From NCBI GenBank assembly GCA_947623655.1, contig CANQHG010000016.1, positions 1 through 40,439 of the forward strand: a stretch of 40,439 bases of DNA. The letters are read 5' to 3'. The notes below the pieces were generated by a model. That model ran no database searches and was not told the DNA's origin. It saw nothing but the letters and a program-made list of their open reading frames with translations. Origin of the DNA: an uncultured Clostridia bacterium (GTDB taxonomy: Bacteria > Bacillota > Clostridia > Christensenellales > Borkfalkiaceae). The translations under genes and the position numbers were made by a program. Numbering within the stretch: position 1 is the first letter of the stretch; every line of letters starts with the position of its first letter. Of the stretch, positions 31,716 through 39,178 are shown one piece after another.

Positions 31716-32816
31716 ATGAATGTGTATCTCGACTATGCCGCGACGGCGCCATTGAGAGAAGAGGCGCTCGACGCCATGCTTCCCTATCTGAAAGAAAACT
31801 TCGGTAATCCCGACTCTCTCCATTCTTTCGGGAGACGGGCTGCGCACGCAGTCACGGAGGCGCGCGACGCGATTGCGGATATTCTCGGCGTAAAGTCTAA
31901 CGAAGTCTATTTCACGTCGGGCGGCACGGAAGCGGATAACTGGGCGGTGCGCGGCATCGGGGAGGGGGACATTCTCTATTCTCCCATCGAACATGCCGCT
32001 ACCATGTCTGCGATCCCTCTCAGAAACTGCAAAAAGGCCATACCATGTCGCGTTTCCCCGAATGGGATCGTGCAGACGGATTTTGGCGATACCATGTCCG
32101 AAAACCTTGCTCTCGTTTCTGTGATGGCAGTCAATAACGAGACGGGTTGCATCCAGCCCGTTGAGCGCATCGCGGCATACGCGCATACGCACGGGGCGTA
32201 TTTTTTCTCCGACTGCGTGCAGGCGGCCTGTACGCTCTCCTTAAAGGAGATCCTGAAGTCTGCCGACGCCGTTTCCCTCTCCGCGCACAAAATCGGGGGC
32301 CCCAAGGGTGTGGGAGCGCTTGTTGTGAAAAGGGGCGTTCCCTTAAAACCTCTTCTCGCTGGGGGAGAACAGGAGCGGAGTCTGAGGGGCGGCACGCTCA
32401 ACGTGGCGGGGATCGTCGGCTTTGCAAAGGCGCTCGGGCTTGCGCAGGCGGAGCGGGAGGACTTTTGCGCCCGCACGGAACGGCTCAGACGCATCTTTGA
32501 GGAAAAGATCGTGTCCGCTCTCGGCACGGCCGCGCACATAGACGGCGAAAACCGTGCGCCCAACATCTCCCACATCACCTTTGAAAGGGGCGGCGACGCA
32601 TTTTTGAGCCTGCTCGATCTGAACGGCGTTGCGTGTTCGGGGGGAGCGGCGTGTTCGGCGCATGCTTCCCTTCCGTCTCATGTCATGCTCGCTATGGGCA
32701 GGACCGAAGAGGAGGCAAAGCGGGGCGTCCGCTTTTCGTTCGGGCGGGAGACGACGGAAGAGGAAGTTCTTTTTGCCGCCGACACGGTCCTCCGCTGCGC
32801 CGCCCGATCTGAATAA
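31716..32816 (+). CDS. Cysteine desulfurase (NifS/IscS-like)
   Basis: A 366-residue class V PLP enzyme that takes sulfur from cysteine for Fe-S cluster or thio-modification pathways. It has YLDYAATAP at the N-terminus, TSGGTEADNWAV (PLP phosphate), the Schiff-base lysine in SLSAHKIGGPKGVGAL, LLAGGEQERSLRGGTLN, and the mobile loop ACSGGAACSAHASLPSHVM with the catalytic cysteine. No IscU, ThiI or MnmA gene is adjacent, so the acceptor is unknown. Unusually, it appears to be translated from a leaderless transcript. Confidence 0.94.
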   Translation: MNVYLDYAATAPLREEALDAMLPYLKENFGNPDSLHSFGRRAAHAVTEARDAIADILGVKSNEVYFTSGGTEADNWAVRGIGEGDILYSPIEHAATMSAIPLRNCKKAIPCRVSPNGIVQTDFGDTMSENLALVSVMAVNNETGCIQPVERIAAYAHTHGAYFFSDCVQAACTLSLKEILKSADAVSLSAHKIGGPKGVGALVVKRGVPLKPLLAGGEQERSLRGGTLNVAGIVGFAKALGLAQAEREDFCARTERLRRIFEEKIVSALGTAAHIDGENRAPNISHITFERGGDAFLSLLDLNGVACSGGAACSAHASLPSHVMLAMGRTEEEAKRGVRFSFGRETTEEEVLFAADTVLRCAARSE

Positions 32817-32846
32817 GCCGCCGCCAATTTCCCCCAACATTTCCGT

Positions 32847-32876
32847 CCTGTCGAGCACAATCGACAGGGTTTTTTT
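32847..32876 (+). terminator. Intrinsic terminator after the cysteine desulfurase gene
   Basis: CCTGTCGA, loop GCACAA, TCGACAGG, then GTTTTTTT. Confidence 0.92.
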
Positions 32877-32898
32877 CTTCTAAATACGCATTCCGCGG

Positions 32899-32906
32899 CA
32901 TACATT
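32899..32906 (+). promoter_or_regulatory. Possible sigma-E-type -10 upstream of spoIVFA
   Basis: CATACATT matches the mother-cell sigma-E -10 consensus (CATACANT). The nearest ATA for a -35 is too close (12 bp), so support is partial. The spoIVF operon is sigma-E driven in Bacillus. Confidence 0.3.
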
Positions 32907-32956
32907 ATGATTGCTACGGCGGGAGAAGCGCCGAAAAAATCAAAAAGAGGTGTGTC

Positions 32957-33697
32957 ATGGACGAAGAATTGAGTTATGCCGAAATGCTCGAGATCCCCGT
33001 GGAAACGGTGACAGTATCGCGCAAGGAAAAACGCAGAAAAACACAGGAAAGCGACAACGATCTGAAAGAAAAAGTCGTGGAGAAAGTCAACGACCGCATG
33101 CAGGACGCATACGATCCGCTCTATGCGGAGAGCACGCCCATCGAGCGCGAAGAAAAGCCCGTAAGCGCGAAAAACAAGGGGGCAAAGCGCCTGCTCTTTG
33201 CAGAGTTTGCCGCCGTATGCGCCCTCTGCGCCGCGATCTTTCTGACGAATATCTTTGTCCCCTCGAGCGCGATCAACACTTTTGTGCGCAGTCTCTTCCA
33301 CGGAAACGGCGAGACGGCCACGGATACGAGGACCTATCACGATTTCACGCTCTCGCCCATCGTCAACGACTTCGAAGAAGTCGAACTTGCCGTCTCCGAC
33401 ACGGGTGTCCTCTCTTTCACGGCGGCATGTTCCGTCTACGCCCCCTGTGAGGGCTCGCTCGTCTCCGTAAACGGCGACAGCGGTAGCGGCTATACCGTGG
33501 AGATCAAACATTCGGACTCCTTCTCCACCATTATCAGCGGATTGGACAACGTTTATTACACGGTCGGGCAGACGGTCAAGAGCAACGTTCCGCTTGCCTA
33601 CACGGACGGAGAAGGGGCGGTGCGCGTGATGTTCTATTCGGACGGCGGGCTCATCAACAGCTACACGGTCGCGGAAAATACCCTTGCATGGGCATAA
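32957..33697 (+). CDS. spoIVFA: SpoIVFA-like membrane protein with degenerate M23 domain
   Basis: A 246-residue protein with a charged cytoplasmic N-terminus (1-75), one membrane helix (LLFAEFAAVCALCAAIFLTNIFV) and an extracytoplasmic C-terminus. The last part (APCEGSLVSV, GYTVEIKHSDSFSTIISGL, VGQTVKSNVPLAY) has the LytM/M23 fold but lacks the zinc histidines, as in SpoIVFA. In Bacillus SpoIVFA holds the SpoIVFB protease inactive in the forespore outer membrane until signalled. AGAGGTG precedes the ATG. It overlaps the next gene by 14 bp, which carries the matching protease. Confidence 0.8.
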   Translation: MDEELSYAEMLEIPVETVTVSRKEKRRKTQESDNDLKEKVVEKVNDRMQDAYDPLYAESTPIEREEKPVSAKNKGAKRLLFAEFAAVCALCAAIFLTNIFVPSSAINTFVRSLFHGNGETATDTRTYHDFTLSPIVNDFEEVELAVSDTGVLSFTAACSVYAPCEGSLVSVNGDSGSGYTVEIKHSDSFSTIISGLDNVYYTVGQTVKSNVPLAYTDGEGAVRVMFYSDGGLINSYTVAENTLAWA

Positions 33698-34514
33698 AAC
33701 AAAGCTGAGCGTTCACCCGCTCTGCGTGGCCGCGGGGATCCTGTCTGCGTTTACGGGATCCCTGTTTTGGTTTCTTGCGGCCGTTTTAGCGGCGCTCGAA
33801 CACGAGTGCGCGCACGCTTTTGTCGCGAGAAGATACGGTTTTGAACTCGATAAGATCGTCCTCATGCCCTACGGTGCGGTCATCGGCGGCGATCTCGGGG
33901 GGATATCCGTCAAAGAAGAGCTGTGCGTGCTTCTCGCGGGCCCCCTCGTGAACGGAGCGACGGGTTTTTTCTTTGTTGCGCTGTGGTGGCTGTATCCCGA
34001 GACCTATCCCTATACCGACGTCGCCGCAATCGTCTCCTTTTCCCTATGTCTCATCAATCTTTTGCCCGCGTGGCCCCTCGACGGCGGCCGCATGCTCTTT
34101 CTTGCGCTCCGTCCGCTGGGTGAGCGCAGGGCCAAGTGCGTCAGCCGCATCCTCACGCTTGCGATCGCGGCGGGGATTGCGGGTTATTTCGTATACACCT
34201 GTTTTTCGGAGCCTGTCTTTTCGGCGTTGCCCTTTTCGCTGCTTCTGGCGGCGGGGGCGTTCGGCGGCGCACGGTACCGCCCCATTTCTTTCTCGCGGGA
34301 AAAAGATCTGAGACGAGGGATCGAGGAATATCGCGTGGCAGTTTCCGCGGATATTACACTCAGACAGGCGTTGCGCTTCCTGCGCGAGGACAGATATCTC
34401 ACCCTTCTCCTGTTCGAAAACGGGAATTTTCTTGCCGAAATGACCGAAGAGGAGCTCTTAAAGGCGCTCGAAGAGGGGGATTATTCAAAAACGTTGGCCG
34501 CGTTCGCCCCATAA
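33684..34514 (+). CDS. spoIVFB: SpoIVFB-like site-2 intramembrane metalloprotease
   Basis: A 276-residue polytopic M50 protease. The zinc motif HECAH is at residues 40-44 inside a membrane helix, and the third ligand Asp is in LLPAWPLDGGRML. The C-terminal 80 residues form a CBS-like regulatory part (VAVSADITLRQALRFLRED). In Bacillus SpoIVFB cuts pro-sigma-K in the mother cell. The start is a TTG at 33684 overlapping spoIVFA by 14 bp; no ATG is available in this frame before the first helix. Synteny with rplU/rpmA about 4 kb downstream supports the assignment. No sigK is in the window. Confidence 0.87.
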   Translation: MHGHKTKLSVHPLCVAAGILSAFTGSLFWFLAAVLAALEHECAHAFVARRYGFELDKIVLMPYGAVIGGDLGGISVKEELCVLLAGPLVNGATGFFFVALWWLYPETYPYTDVAAIVSFSLCLINLLPAWPLDGGRMLFLALRPLGERRAKCVSRILTLAIAAGIAGYFVYTCFSEPVFSALPFSLLLAAGAFGGARYRPISFSREKDLRRGIEEYRVAVSADITLRQALRFLREDRYLTLLLFENGNFLAEMTEEELLKALEEGDYSKTLAAFAP

Positions 34515-34528
34515 AAAAATAAAAACTC

Positions 34529-34557
34529 TTGAAAAAATACGTTTTGTATGGTACAAT
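34529..34557 (+). promoter_or_regulatory. Promoter of rng
   Basis: TTGAAA (34529-34534), 17-bp spacer, TACAAT (34552-34557). It lies downstream of the in-frame ATG at 34548, so that ATG cannot be the start. Confidence 0.75.
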
Positions 34558-34586
34558 CGGAGAGACATCACTTTCGGAGCACAGAC

Positions 34587-36092
34587 GTGAAGAAAGAAAG
34601 CAAAAAAGAATGGTTTTTCGACCGTTTTTGCGGAACGCAGATCGTGGTCTATACGGAAGACAGAAAGATCGTTGAAGTGGGGGTCGAGAGCGACCGCGGC
34701 GGCGATCTGCTCGGCAATATCTATAAGGGGAAAGTCATGAACGTTGTCCCCGGCATGCGCGCGGCGTTCGTCAACTGCGGCATGGAGCGCAACTGCTATT
34801 TACCGCTCGACGAGAGCCCCGTTCTTCTCAATTCGTACGACGGCGCCGTCGGCGTCCACGAACAGCGCACCTTAAAGACGGGGGACGAAATTCTGGTGCA
34901 AGTCGTAAAACTTCCCCGCGGCAATAAGGGCGCCAAAGTGACATGTGACCTCTCCTTTGTCGGAAAAACGCTCATATATATGCCGAATACCGACTTTTTG
35001 GGGATCTCCAGAAAGATCACCGACCCCGCCATGCGGGAAAATCTTTTAAAAGAGGCAGACAAACTTCGGGAGAGAGGACAGGGCTTCATCGTGCGGACGG
35101 CGGCGGAGACCGCAACGAAGCGGCACCTGAAAACGGAATCGGAGTATCTGAAGCGCATCTATCGCTCCGTGCTCGAAACGGCAAAAATCGCGCCCGTGGG
35201 CACCGCCGTTTACCATGAATGGGCGCTTCCCGTCAAGGTCATGCGCGACTCGCTCGGCGGCGTAGAGGGCATCTATGTCGGCGACAGAGAACTCTATGAG
35301 CGCGTTCTGCATCTCGCCCGCATGCGCAGCGACGTCGGCGAGAAAAAAGTAGTTCTGCATACGGGCGAGCGAAGCATGTTTTCGGAATACGGCCTTTCCG
35401 AACAGGTCTACGGCCTCTCCGATACGCGCGTCCCCCTCGAAAACGGCGGATACCTCGTCATCGACACGACGGAGGCCATGACGGTCATCGACGTCAATAC
35501 GGGCAAATATACGGGGGAAGACGACCTCGAACGCACGGTTTTCGACACAAATCTCGTCGCCGCGCGGGAGATCGCAAGGCAAGTGCGCCTGAGAAACATC
35601 GGCGGGATCGTCGCCGTCGACTTTATCGACATGACGGAGGAAGAACACCGCCTCGCCGTGGACGAGGAGCTTGCAAGGGCGCTCTCGGAAGACAGGTCGA
35701 AGTGCAGGACGTTCCCCATGAGCGAACTGTGCGTCGCGCTCTTCACGCGGAAGCGCACCAACAACGAGTTGCAGTCTTTCATGCTCAAACCTTGCCCGCA
35801 CTGCACGCGCGAGGGGTTTGTGCTCTCCGACGTCTACATGGCGATGCGCATCCGCTCGGAGATTATCGATTGCTTTGCGGCGGGATATTCCTCCGCAGTC
35901 ATCGAACTCAACCGCGACCTGATGGACAAGATCTTCTCGGAGCGGTATTTTTCCAAAGATATGGAGGGCCGATGGCGCGGAAGACGCATTTATCTGGTCG
36001 GCCATCGCACCTATCACGAGGAAAAGTTCACCGTCCGCGGCGACAACGCCGCTGTTCTCAACGTTCCCGACGACGCGAAATTGCTGTACTGA
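34587..36092 (+). CDS. rng: Ribonuclease E/G family endonuclease
   Basis: A 501-residue RNase G-type protein that trims rRNA and mRNA from monophosphorylated 5' ends. The S1-like part contains GNIYKGKVMNVVPGMRAAFVNCG. The catalytic magnesium ligands lie in VIDVNTGKYTG and IVAVDFIDM, and the LKPCPHCTREG pair is the zinc-link cysteine motif. The GTG start at 34587 follows GGAG by 7-8 nt and lies downstream of the predicted transcription start. It stands between spoIVFB and rplU, a location of rng in several Clostridia. Confidence 0.94.
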   Translation: MKKESKKEWFFDRFCGTQIVVYTEDRKIVEVGVESDRGGDLLGNIYKGKVMNVVPGMRAAFVNCGMERNCYLPLDESPVLLNSYDGAVGVHEQRTLKTGDEILVQVVKLPRGNKGAKVTCDLSFVGKTLIYMPNTDFLGISRKITDPAMRENLLKEADKLRERGQGFIVRTAAETATKRHLKTESEYLKRIYRSVLETAKIAPVGTAVYHEWALPVKVMRDSLGGVEGIYVGDRELYERVLHLARMRSDVGEKKVVLHTGERSMFSEYGLSEQVYGLSDTRVPLENGGYLVIDTTEAMTVIDVNTGKYTGEDDLERTVFDTNLVAAREIARQVRLRNIGGIVAVDFIDMTEEEHRLAVDEELARALSEDRSKCRTFPMSELCVALFTRKRTNNELQSFMLKPCPHCTREGFVLSDVYMAMRIRSEIIDCFAAGYSSAVIELNRDLMDKIFSERYFSKDMEGRWRGRRIYLVGHRTYHEEKFTVRGDNAAVLNVPDDAKLLY

Positions 36093-36118
36093 CGCTTTCT
36101 CCCCGATATCAAAGAAAA

Positions 36119-37102
36119 ATGACAGACAAGGAATACAAAAAACGCAACATATATCGCATTTTACGGCGGGCGGCGGGCATTTTCGCCGCCGTCTGTACGA
36201 TCGCGGCGATCGGCGTTTGGAACGAGTTCTCTCCTTTCCGCCGCGCTCTCCCCGTCTACGGCATCGACGCACGGGATCGGGGCGAAGTGCGCGTCCACTT
36301 TCTCGACGTGGGGCAGGGCGATTGTTCCGTTGTGGAATTTCCCGACGGTTCCGCCCTCGTCATCGACGCGGGAGACGGTTCGTGGGAAAATAACGATCAC
36401 ATTCTCCGATACCTTAAAAGTTTGCACATAAGTACGCTTTTTTTGGTCGTCACTCATGCGGAGACCGATCACTGCGGCGGCGTTGCGGCGCTTTTGGAAG
36501 ATTGGAGAGCGAATACGGTGTATTTGCCCGTTCTGCCCGCTTCCATGCGGCTCTACGAGAGCATTGCGGACGCTGCCGCGGCGCAAGGCGCAGAAGTAAA
36601 AACGCTCTCCCGTTACGACGTCATCGCGACGGGAGACGCTTACGCCGTCTGCGTCTCACCCTACTCCGTCGACGAAACGGATATGAACGACAGTTCCGCC
36701 GTGCTCTATTTTCGGTATGCGGGCGTGAACGTGCTGTTCGGCGGCGATATTTCAAAAGAGCGCGAAAAACGGCTCATCAACGAACAAAAGCTCTCCGACG
36801 CACTCGGAGAGCGGCTTTTCGACAGCGGCAATTATGCCGTCGATCTGCGGGAGACGGACATTCTGAAAGTATCGCACCACGGCTCGGGCGGTTCCTCTTC
36901 CGAGGAATGGCTTGCGCTTTTGAGCCCGAAGACGGCGATCGTCTCCTGCGGCGCGGGAAATATTTACGGCCACCCGGCGGGCGGCGCGTTGAACCGCCTT
37001 GCGGCGGCGGGCGCCGACATCTACCGCACCGACGAGCTCGGCGACATAATGGTCACGATCTCAAAAAACGGCACATATACGACGGAATATCACTATTATT
37101 GA
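36119..37102 (+). CDS. ComEC/Rec2-related metallo-beta-lactamase-fold protein
   Basis: A 327-residue protein with one N-terminal membrane helix (IFAAVCTIAAIGVW) and an external hydrolase domain. The start of the fold reads VRVHFLDVGQGDCSVVEFPDG; the metal motif is VVTHAETDHCGGV, then NDSSAVLYF, LFGGDI and KVSHHGSGGSSS. These are hallmarks of the stand-alone ComEC C-terminal domain group, which lacks the DNA channel. The role may be in nucleic-acid degradation or cell-surface metabolism; it is not known. The Shine-Dalgarno is weak (AAAGAA). It starts 26 bp after rng. Confidence 0.87.
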   Translation: MTDKEYKKRNIYRILRRAAGIFAAVCTIAAIGVWNEFSPFRRALPVYGIDARDRGEVRVHFLDVGQGDCSVVEFPDGSALVIDAGDGSWENNDHILRYLKSLHISTLFLVVTHAETDHCGGVAALLEDWRANTVYLPVLPASMRLYESIADAAAAQGAEVKTLSRYDVIATGDAYAVCVSPYSVDETDMNDSSAVLYFRYAGVNVLFGGDISKEREKRLINEQKLSDALGERLFDSGNYAVDLRETDILKVSHHGSGGSSSEEWLALLSPKTAIVSCGAGNIYGHPAGGALNRLAAAGADIYRTDELGDIMVTISKNGTYTTEYHYY

Positions 37103-37159
37103 GAAATTTTGTGCAACCGAAAGTGCGTGCCGTGCACGCGCTCATGCTGAGCCGTAAGC

Positions 37160-37306
37160 CCCGCGCCATTCTGAGAAACGGAAAAAAGAACGAAGTCCGA
37201 CGACTCGACCCGAAGAATTTCGCGGGGCAAACATACACCATGCGGCGAGATGTTTCGGGTAAATATCCGTAGACTTCGTCCTACTCTCCTTCTCAGCATG
37301 ATGCCG
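37160..37306 (+). repeat. Family 1B repeat, about 145 bp
   Basis: Begins CGCGCCATTCTGAGAAACGG, continues CCCGAAGAATTTCGCGGGGC and GCGGCGAGATGTTTCGGGTA, and ends CTCAGCATGATGCC. It matches the minus-strand copy at 24827-24970. Confidence 0.7.
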
Positions 37307-37344
37307 CACCACAATTTTTCATTAAAAGAGTCCGCTCTTTTAGT

Positions 37345-37535
37345 GGGATTCTTCGGTCGCTTGCGCTCCCTCAGAATGAGCGTGGAACTCCGTTTGAGGG
37401 GATTCTTCGGTCGCTTGCGCTCCCTCAGAATGAGCGTGGAACTCCGTTTGAGGGGATTCTTCGGTCGCTTGCGCTCCCTCAGAATGAGCGGTAGACTCCG
37501 TTTGAGGGGATTCTTCGCTGCGCTCAGAATGAGCG
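37345..37535 (+). repeat. Tandem array of family 1 right arms, 54-bp period
   Basis: The motif GATTCTTCGGTCGCTTGCGC begins at 37347, 37401 and 37455; a shortened GATTCTTCGCTGCGCTCAGA begins at 37509. Each unit ends CAGAATGAGCG, and linker GGAACTCCGTTTGAGG recurs. The unit is 18 codons long and open in several frames. Confidence 0.9.
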
Positions 37536-37543
37536 GGGAACCT

Positions 37544-37987
37544 TCACTTGATCTTGCTCTTCCAGATCTTTTCGAACTTTTCTTCGGCCGCAAGAAGTTC
37601 TCTCGCAAGCGCCTCGATCTCTTCATCCGCCATGTCGCGGCTCATGTCGGAGAGCGTTGTCTTGAGCGCCGTAATGCCCATGACCGTCCCCTGCACCATC
37701 ATCTCGGCGATGTGCGCGGAAGAGTCGTCTTTCATCGTGTTGAGCTTGATACTCGACCACATCATCGCCTTTTTAAAAGCCCCGGGGTCTTTGAGTTCGA
37801 TGTTTTTATCCTGCGCGAGCATGGCGGCCTTTGCGCTGAAATGTTCATATTCCTCGTGCTGGCGCATGAGCTCTTCCCTGAGTTCCGTCTCTTCCGTCTC
37901 GGGAAGAATGTCCGAAATGGACTGCACGGCCAGACGGCAGTTGCGGTGGATCTCCGCCAAAACTTCTTCGCTTTTTTTGATCTCCAT
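37544..37987 (-). CDS. Small helical protein of unknown function
   Basis: A 147-residue, almost wholly alpha-helical cytoplasmic protein. It has long amphipathic helices (EEVLAEIHRNCRLAVQSISD, LREELMRQHEEYEHFSAKAA) and a central MMVQGTVMGITALKTTLSDM, compatible with a four-helix bundle. I do not recognise a metal site with confidence, although EExxxH-like patterns occur. AAGGAGA lies 7 nt before the ATG. It is transcribed toward the tandem repeats and away from rplU, and is likely a single-gene unit. Confidence 0.75.
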   Translation of the reverse strand: MEIKKSEEVLAEIHRNCRLAVQSISDILPETEETELREELMRQHEEYEHFSAKAAMLAQDKNIELKDPGAFKKAMMWSSIKLNTMKDDSSAHIAEMMVQGTVMGITALKTTLSDMSRDMADEEIEALARELLAAEEKFEKIWKSKIK

Positions 37988-38042
37988 ATCGTTCTCCTTT
38001 ACCGAAAGTTTGTCTTTTTTGCACGTTTATATGCAAAACCGC

Positions 38043-38071
38043 TTGACTTTTGTGCAGGCATATGATAAATT
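38043..38071 (+). promoter_or_regulatory. Promoter of rplU-rpmA
   Basis: TTGACT (38043-38048), 17-bp spacer, TAAATT (38066-38071). The leader would be about 95 nt. Confidence 0.65.
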
Positions 38072-38077
38072 ACATGT

Positions 38078-38166
38078 TGAGCCGCTAAGAACGGGCTTTT
38101 TTAAGCGTCTGTTTTTTACAGGACAGACCGCCTATGATATCTTGCGAGACCGGGAAGAGGAGGTAA
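38078..38166 (+). ncRNA. Putative ribosomal protein L21 leader
   Basis: The 5' leader contains AGCC...GGGCTTTTTT (38083-38103), a short stem with a T-run that could act as an attenuator, and further pairing before AGAGGAGG. Bacillota commonly carry an autoregulatory L21 leader at this position. I cannot confirm the consensus fold by eye. Confidence 0.4.
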
Positions 38167-38172
38167 AGCGAA

Positions 38173-38478
38173 ATGTACGCAATCATCGAAAACGGCGGGA
38201 AGCAGTACAAAGTTGCCGAGGGCGACGTTCTCAAGGTCGAAAAACTGAACGCAGAAGTCGGCGCCGAAGTTACTTTCAACGTTGTGATGCTCGCGGACGG
38301 GGAAACCGTCAAAGTGGGCGAAGAGGCAGCTTCCGCAAAGGTGACGGCGACCGTTCAGGCACAAGACAAGTACAAGAAGATCATCGTCTTCAAGTATAAG
38401 CCCAAGAAGAACGAGCGCAAGAAGCAGGGTCACCGCCAGCCGTTCACTGTCGTCAAGATCGAAAAGATCAGCCTTTAA
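38173..38478 (+). CDS. rplU: 50S ribosomal protein L21
   Basis: A 101-residue ribosomal protein that binds 23S rRNA. It starts [18 protein letters not shown] and carries [18 protein letters not shown], the L21 signature near the C-terminus. GAGGAGG precedes the ATG. It is followed by rpmA after 55 bp; the prp/ysxB gene that sits between them in Bacillus is absent. Confidence 0.98.
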   Translation: MYAIIENGGKQYKVAEGDVLKVEKLNAEVGAEVTFNVVMLADGETVKVGEEAASAKVTATVQAQDKYKKIIVFKYKPKKNERKKQGHRQPFTVVKIEKISL

Positions 38479-38533
38479 GCACGGCGCCCGAAGAGGCGCC
38501 CGTCCGAAAATTTGAAATAAGGAGAATGGAATA

Positions 38534-38800
38534 ATGTTTTTTATCCGTTTGTTCGCGCATAAAAAAGGTACAGGTTCCTCCCACAACGGCAGAGACTCCG
38601 AGGCGAAAAGGCTCGGCGTGAAGCGTCAAGACGGGCAGGAAGTGCTTGCGGGCAGCATTCTCGTGCGCCAGAGAGGCACGAAGATCTGTCCCGGCAACAA
38701 CGTCGGCATCGGCGGAGACGATACGCTCTTCGCTCTGAAAGACGGCGTTGTCAGGTACGAGCGCAAGGGAAGAGACAAGAAGCAAGTCAGCGTTTATTAA
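38534..38800 (+). CDS. rpmA: 50S ribosomal protein L27
   Basis: An 88-residue protein near the peptidyl-transferase centre. The body is [20 protein letters not shown], then [15 protein letters not shown]. The N-terminus MFFIRLFA is an extension like the Prp-cleaved leader of Bacillota L27, but it departs from the usual LQFFA sequence and is shorter. Only FA before HKKG fits the cleavage site. AAGGAG lies 9 nt upstream of the ATG. A terminator follows. Confidence 0.97.
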   Translation: MFFIRLFAHKKGTGSSHNGRDSEAKRLGVKRQDGQEVLAGSILVRQRGTKICPGNNVGIGGDDTLFALKDGVVRYERKGRDKKQVSVY

Positions 38801-38807
38801 AAAATCC

Positions 38808-38835
38808 AAAACTCCGCCACTTTGGCGGAGTTTTT
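38808..38835 (+). terminator. Intrinsic terminator after rpmA
   Basis: AAAACTCCGCCA, loop CTT, TGGCGGAGTTTT plus one more T. A-rich on the other side. Confidence 0.93.
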
Positions 38836-38904
38836 CTTGGTAAACGAAAACCACGCGATAGACGCATGGTTTAAAAGAGGCATTGCCGATAAACATGAAC
38901 GTTT

Positions 38905-39076
38905 CTCGGCTGCCCCTTGAGGGTCGCAAAACGCAATTCTGCGCATCAGCACGGTGCGCTGTGCGCTGCGTTTTGCGATGAGTGAGCGCATTATCCCGCG
39001 CGAACGGTGACCGAGGGCAGGGATCGACCTGCCCGAGACAGCTGGCGCGGTGTTCTTGCCGCGACTGAGGGGGTGT
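38905..39076 (-). repeat. Family 2 repeat interrupted by a nested element
   Basis: The outer parts read, on the minus strand, GACACCCCCTCAGTCGCGGC at one end and CCCTCAAGGGGCAGCCGAG at the other. About 116 bp (near 38924-39039) are inserted in the middle. The insert starts with a 55-bp piece whose ends are the perfect 12-bp inverted repeat TCGCAAAACGCA / TGCGTTTTGCGA (38924-38935, 38967-38978). Confidence 0.75.
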
Positions 39077-39143
39077 CTTGCTGTCCCTTTGAGGGAGCTC
39101 TTCCCTTTTGGCTACGTTCAGGGTCAAAATGGGCGCCGGCCAC

Positions 39144-39172
39144 TTGACAACCGTGCGGGAGTATTGTATACT
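39144..39172 (+). promoter_or_regulatory. Promoter of the aldo/keto reductase gene, leaderless type
   Basis: TTGACA (39144-39149), 17-bp spacer, TATACT (39167-39172), then six bases and the ATG. Confidence 0.85.
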
Positions 39173-39178
39173 GAAATC

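Noticed and set aside
34548-34550. ATG at 34548 as start of rng
   Set aside because: It lies between the -35 and -10 of the predicted promoter. The GTG at 34587 has a proper Shine-Dalgarno.
37345-37535. CRISPR-like regular repeats
   Set aside because: The units are contiguous 54-bp tandem copies without unique spacers, and no cas genes are nearby.
37250-38065. 271-codon plus-strand frame with repeated GFFGRLRSLRMS units
   Set aside because: It is the translation of the tandem family 1 repeats running on into the antisense of the helical protein gene. It has no homology and no start signal.
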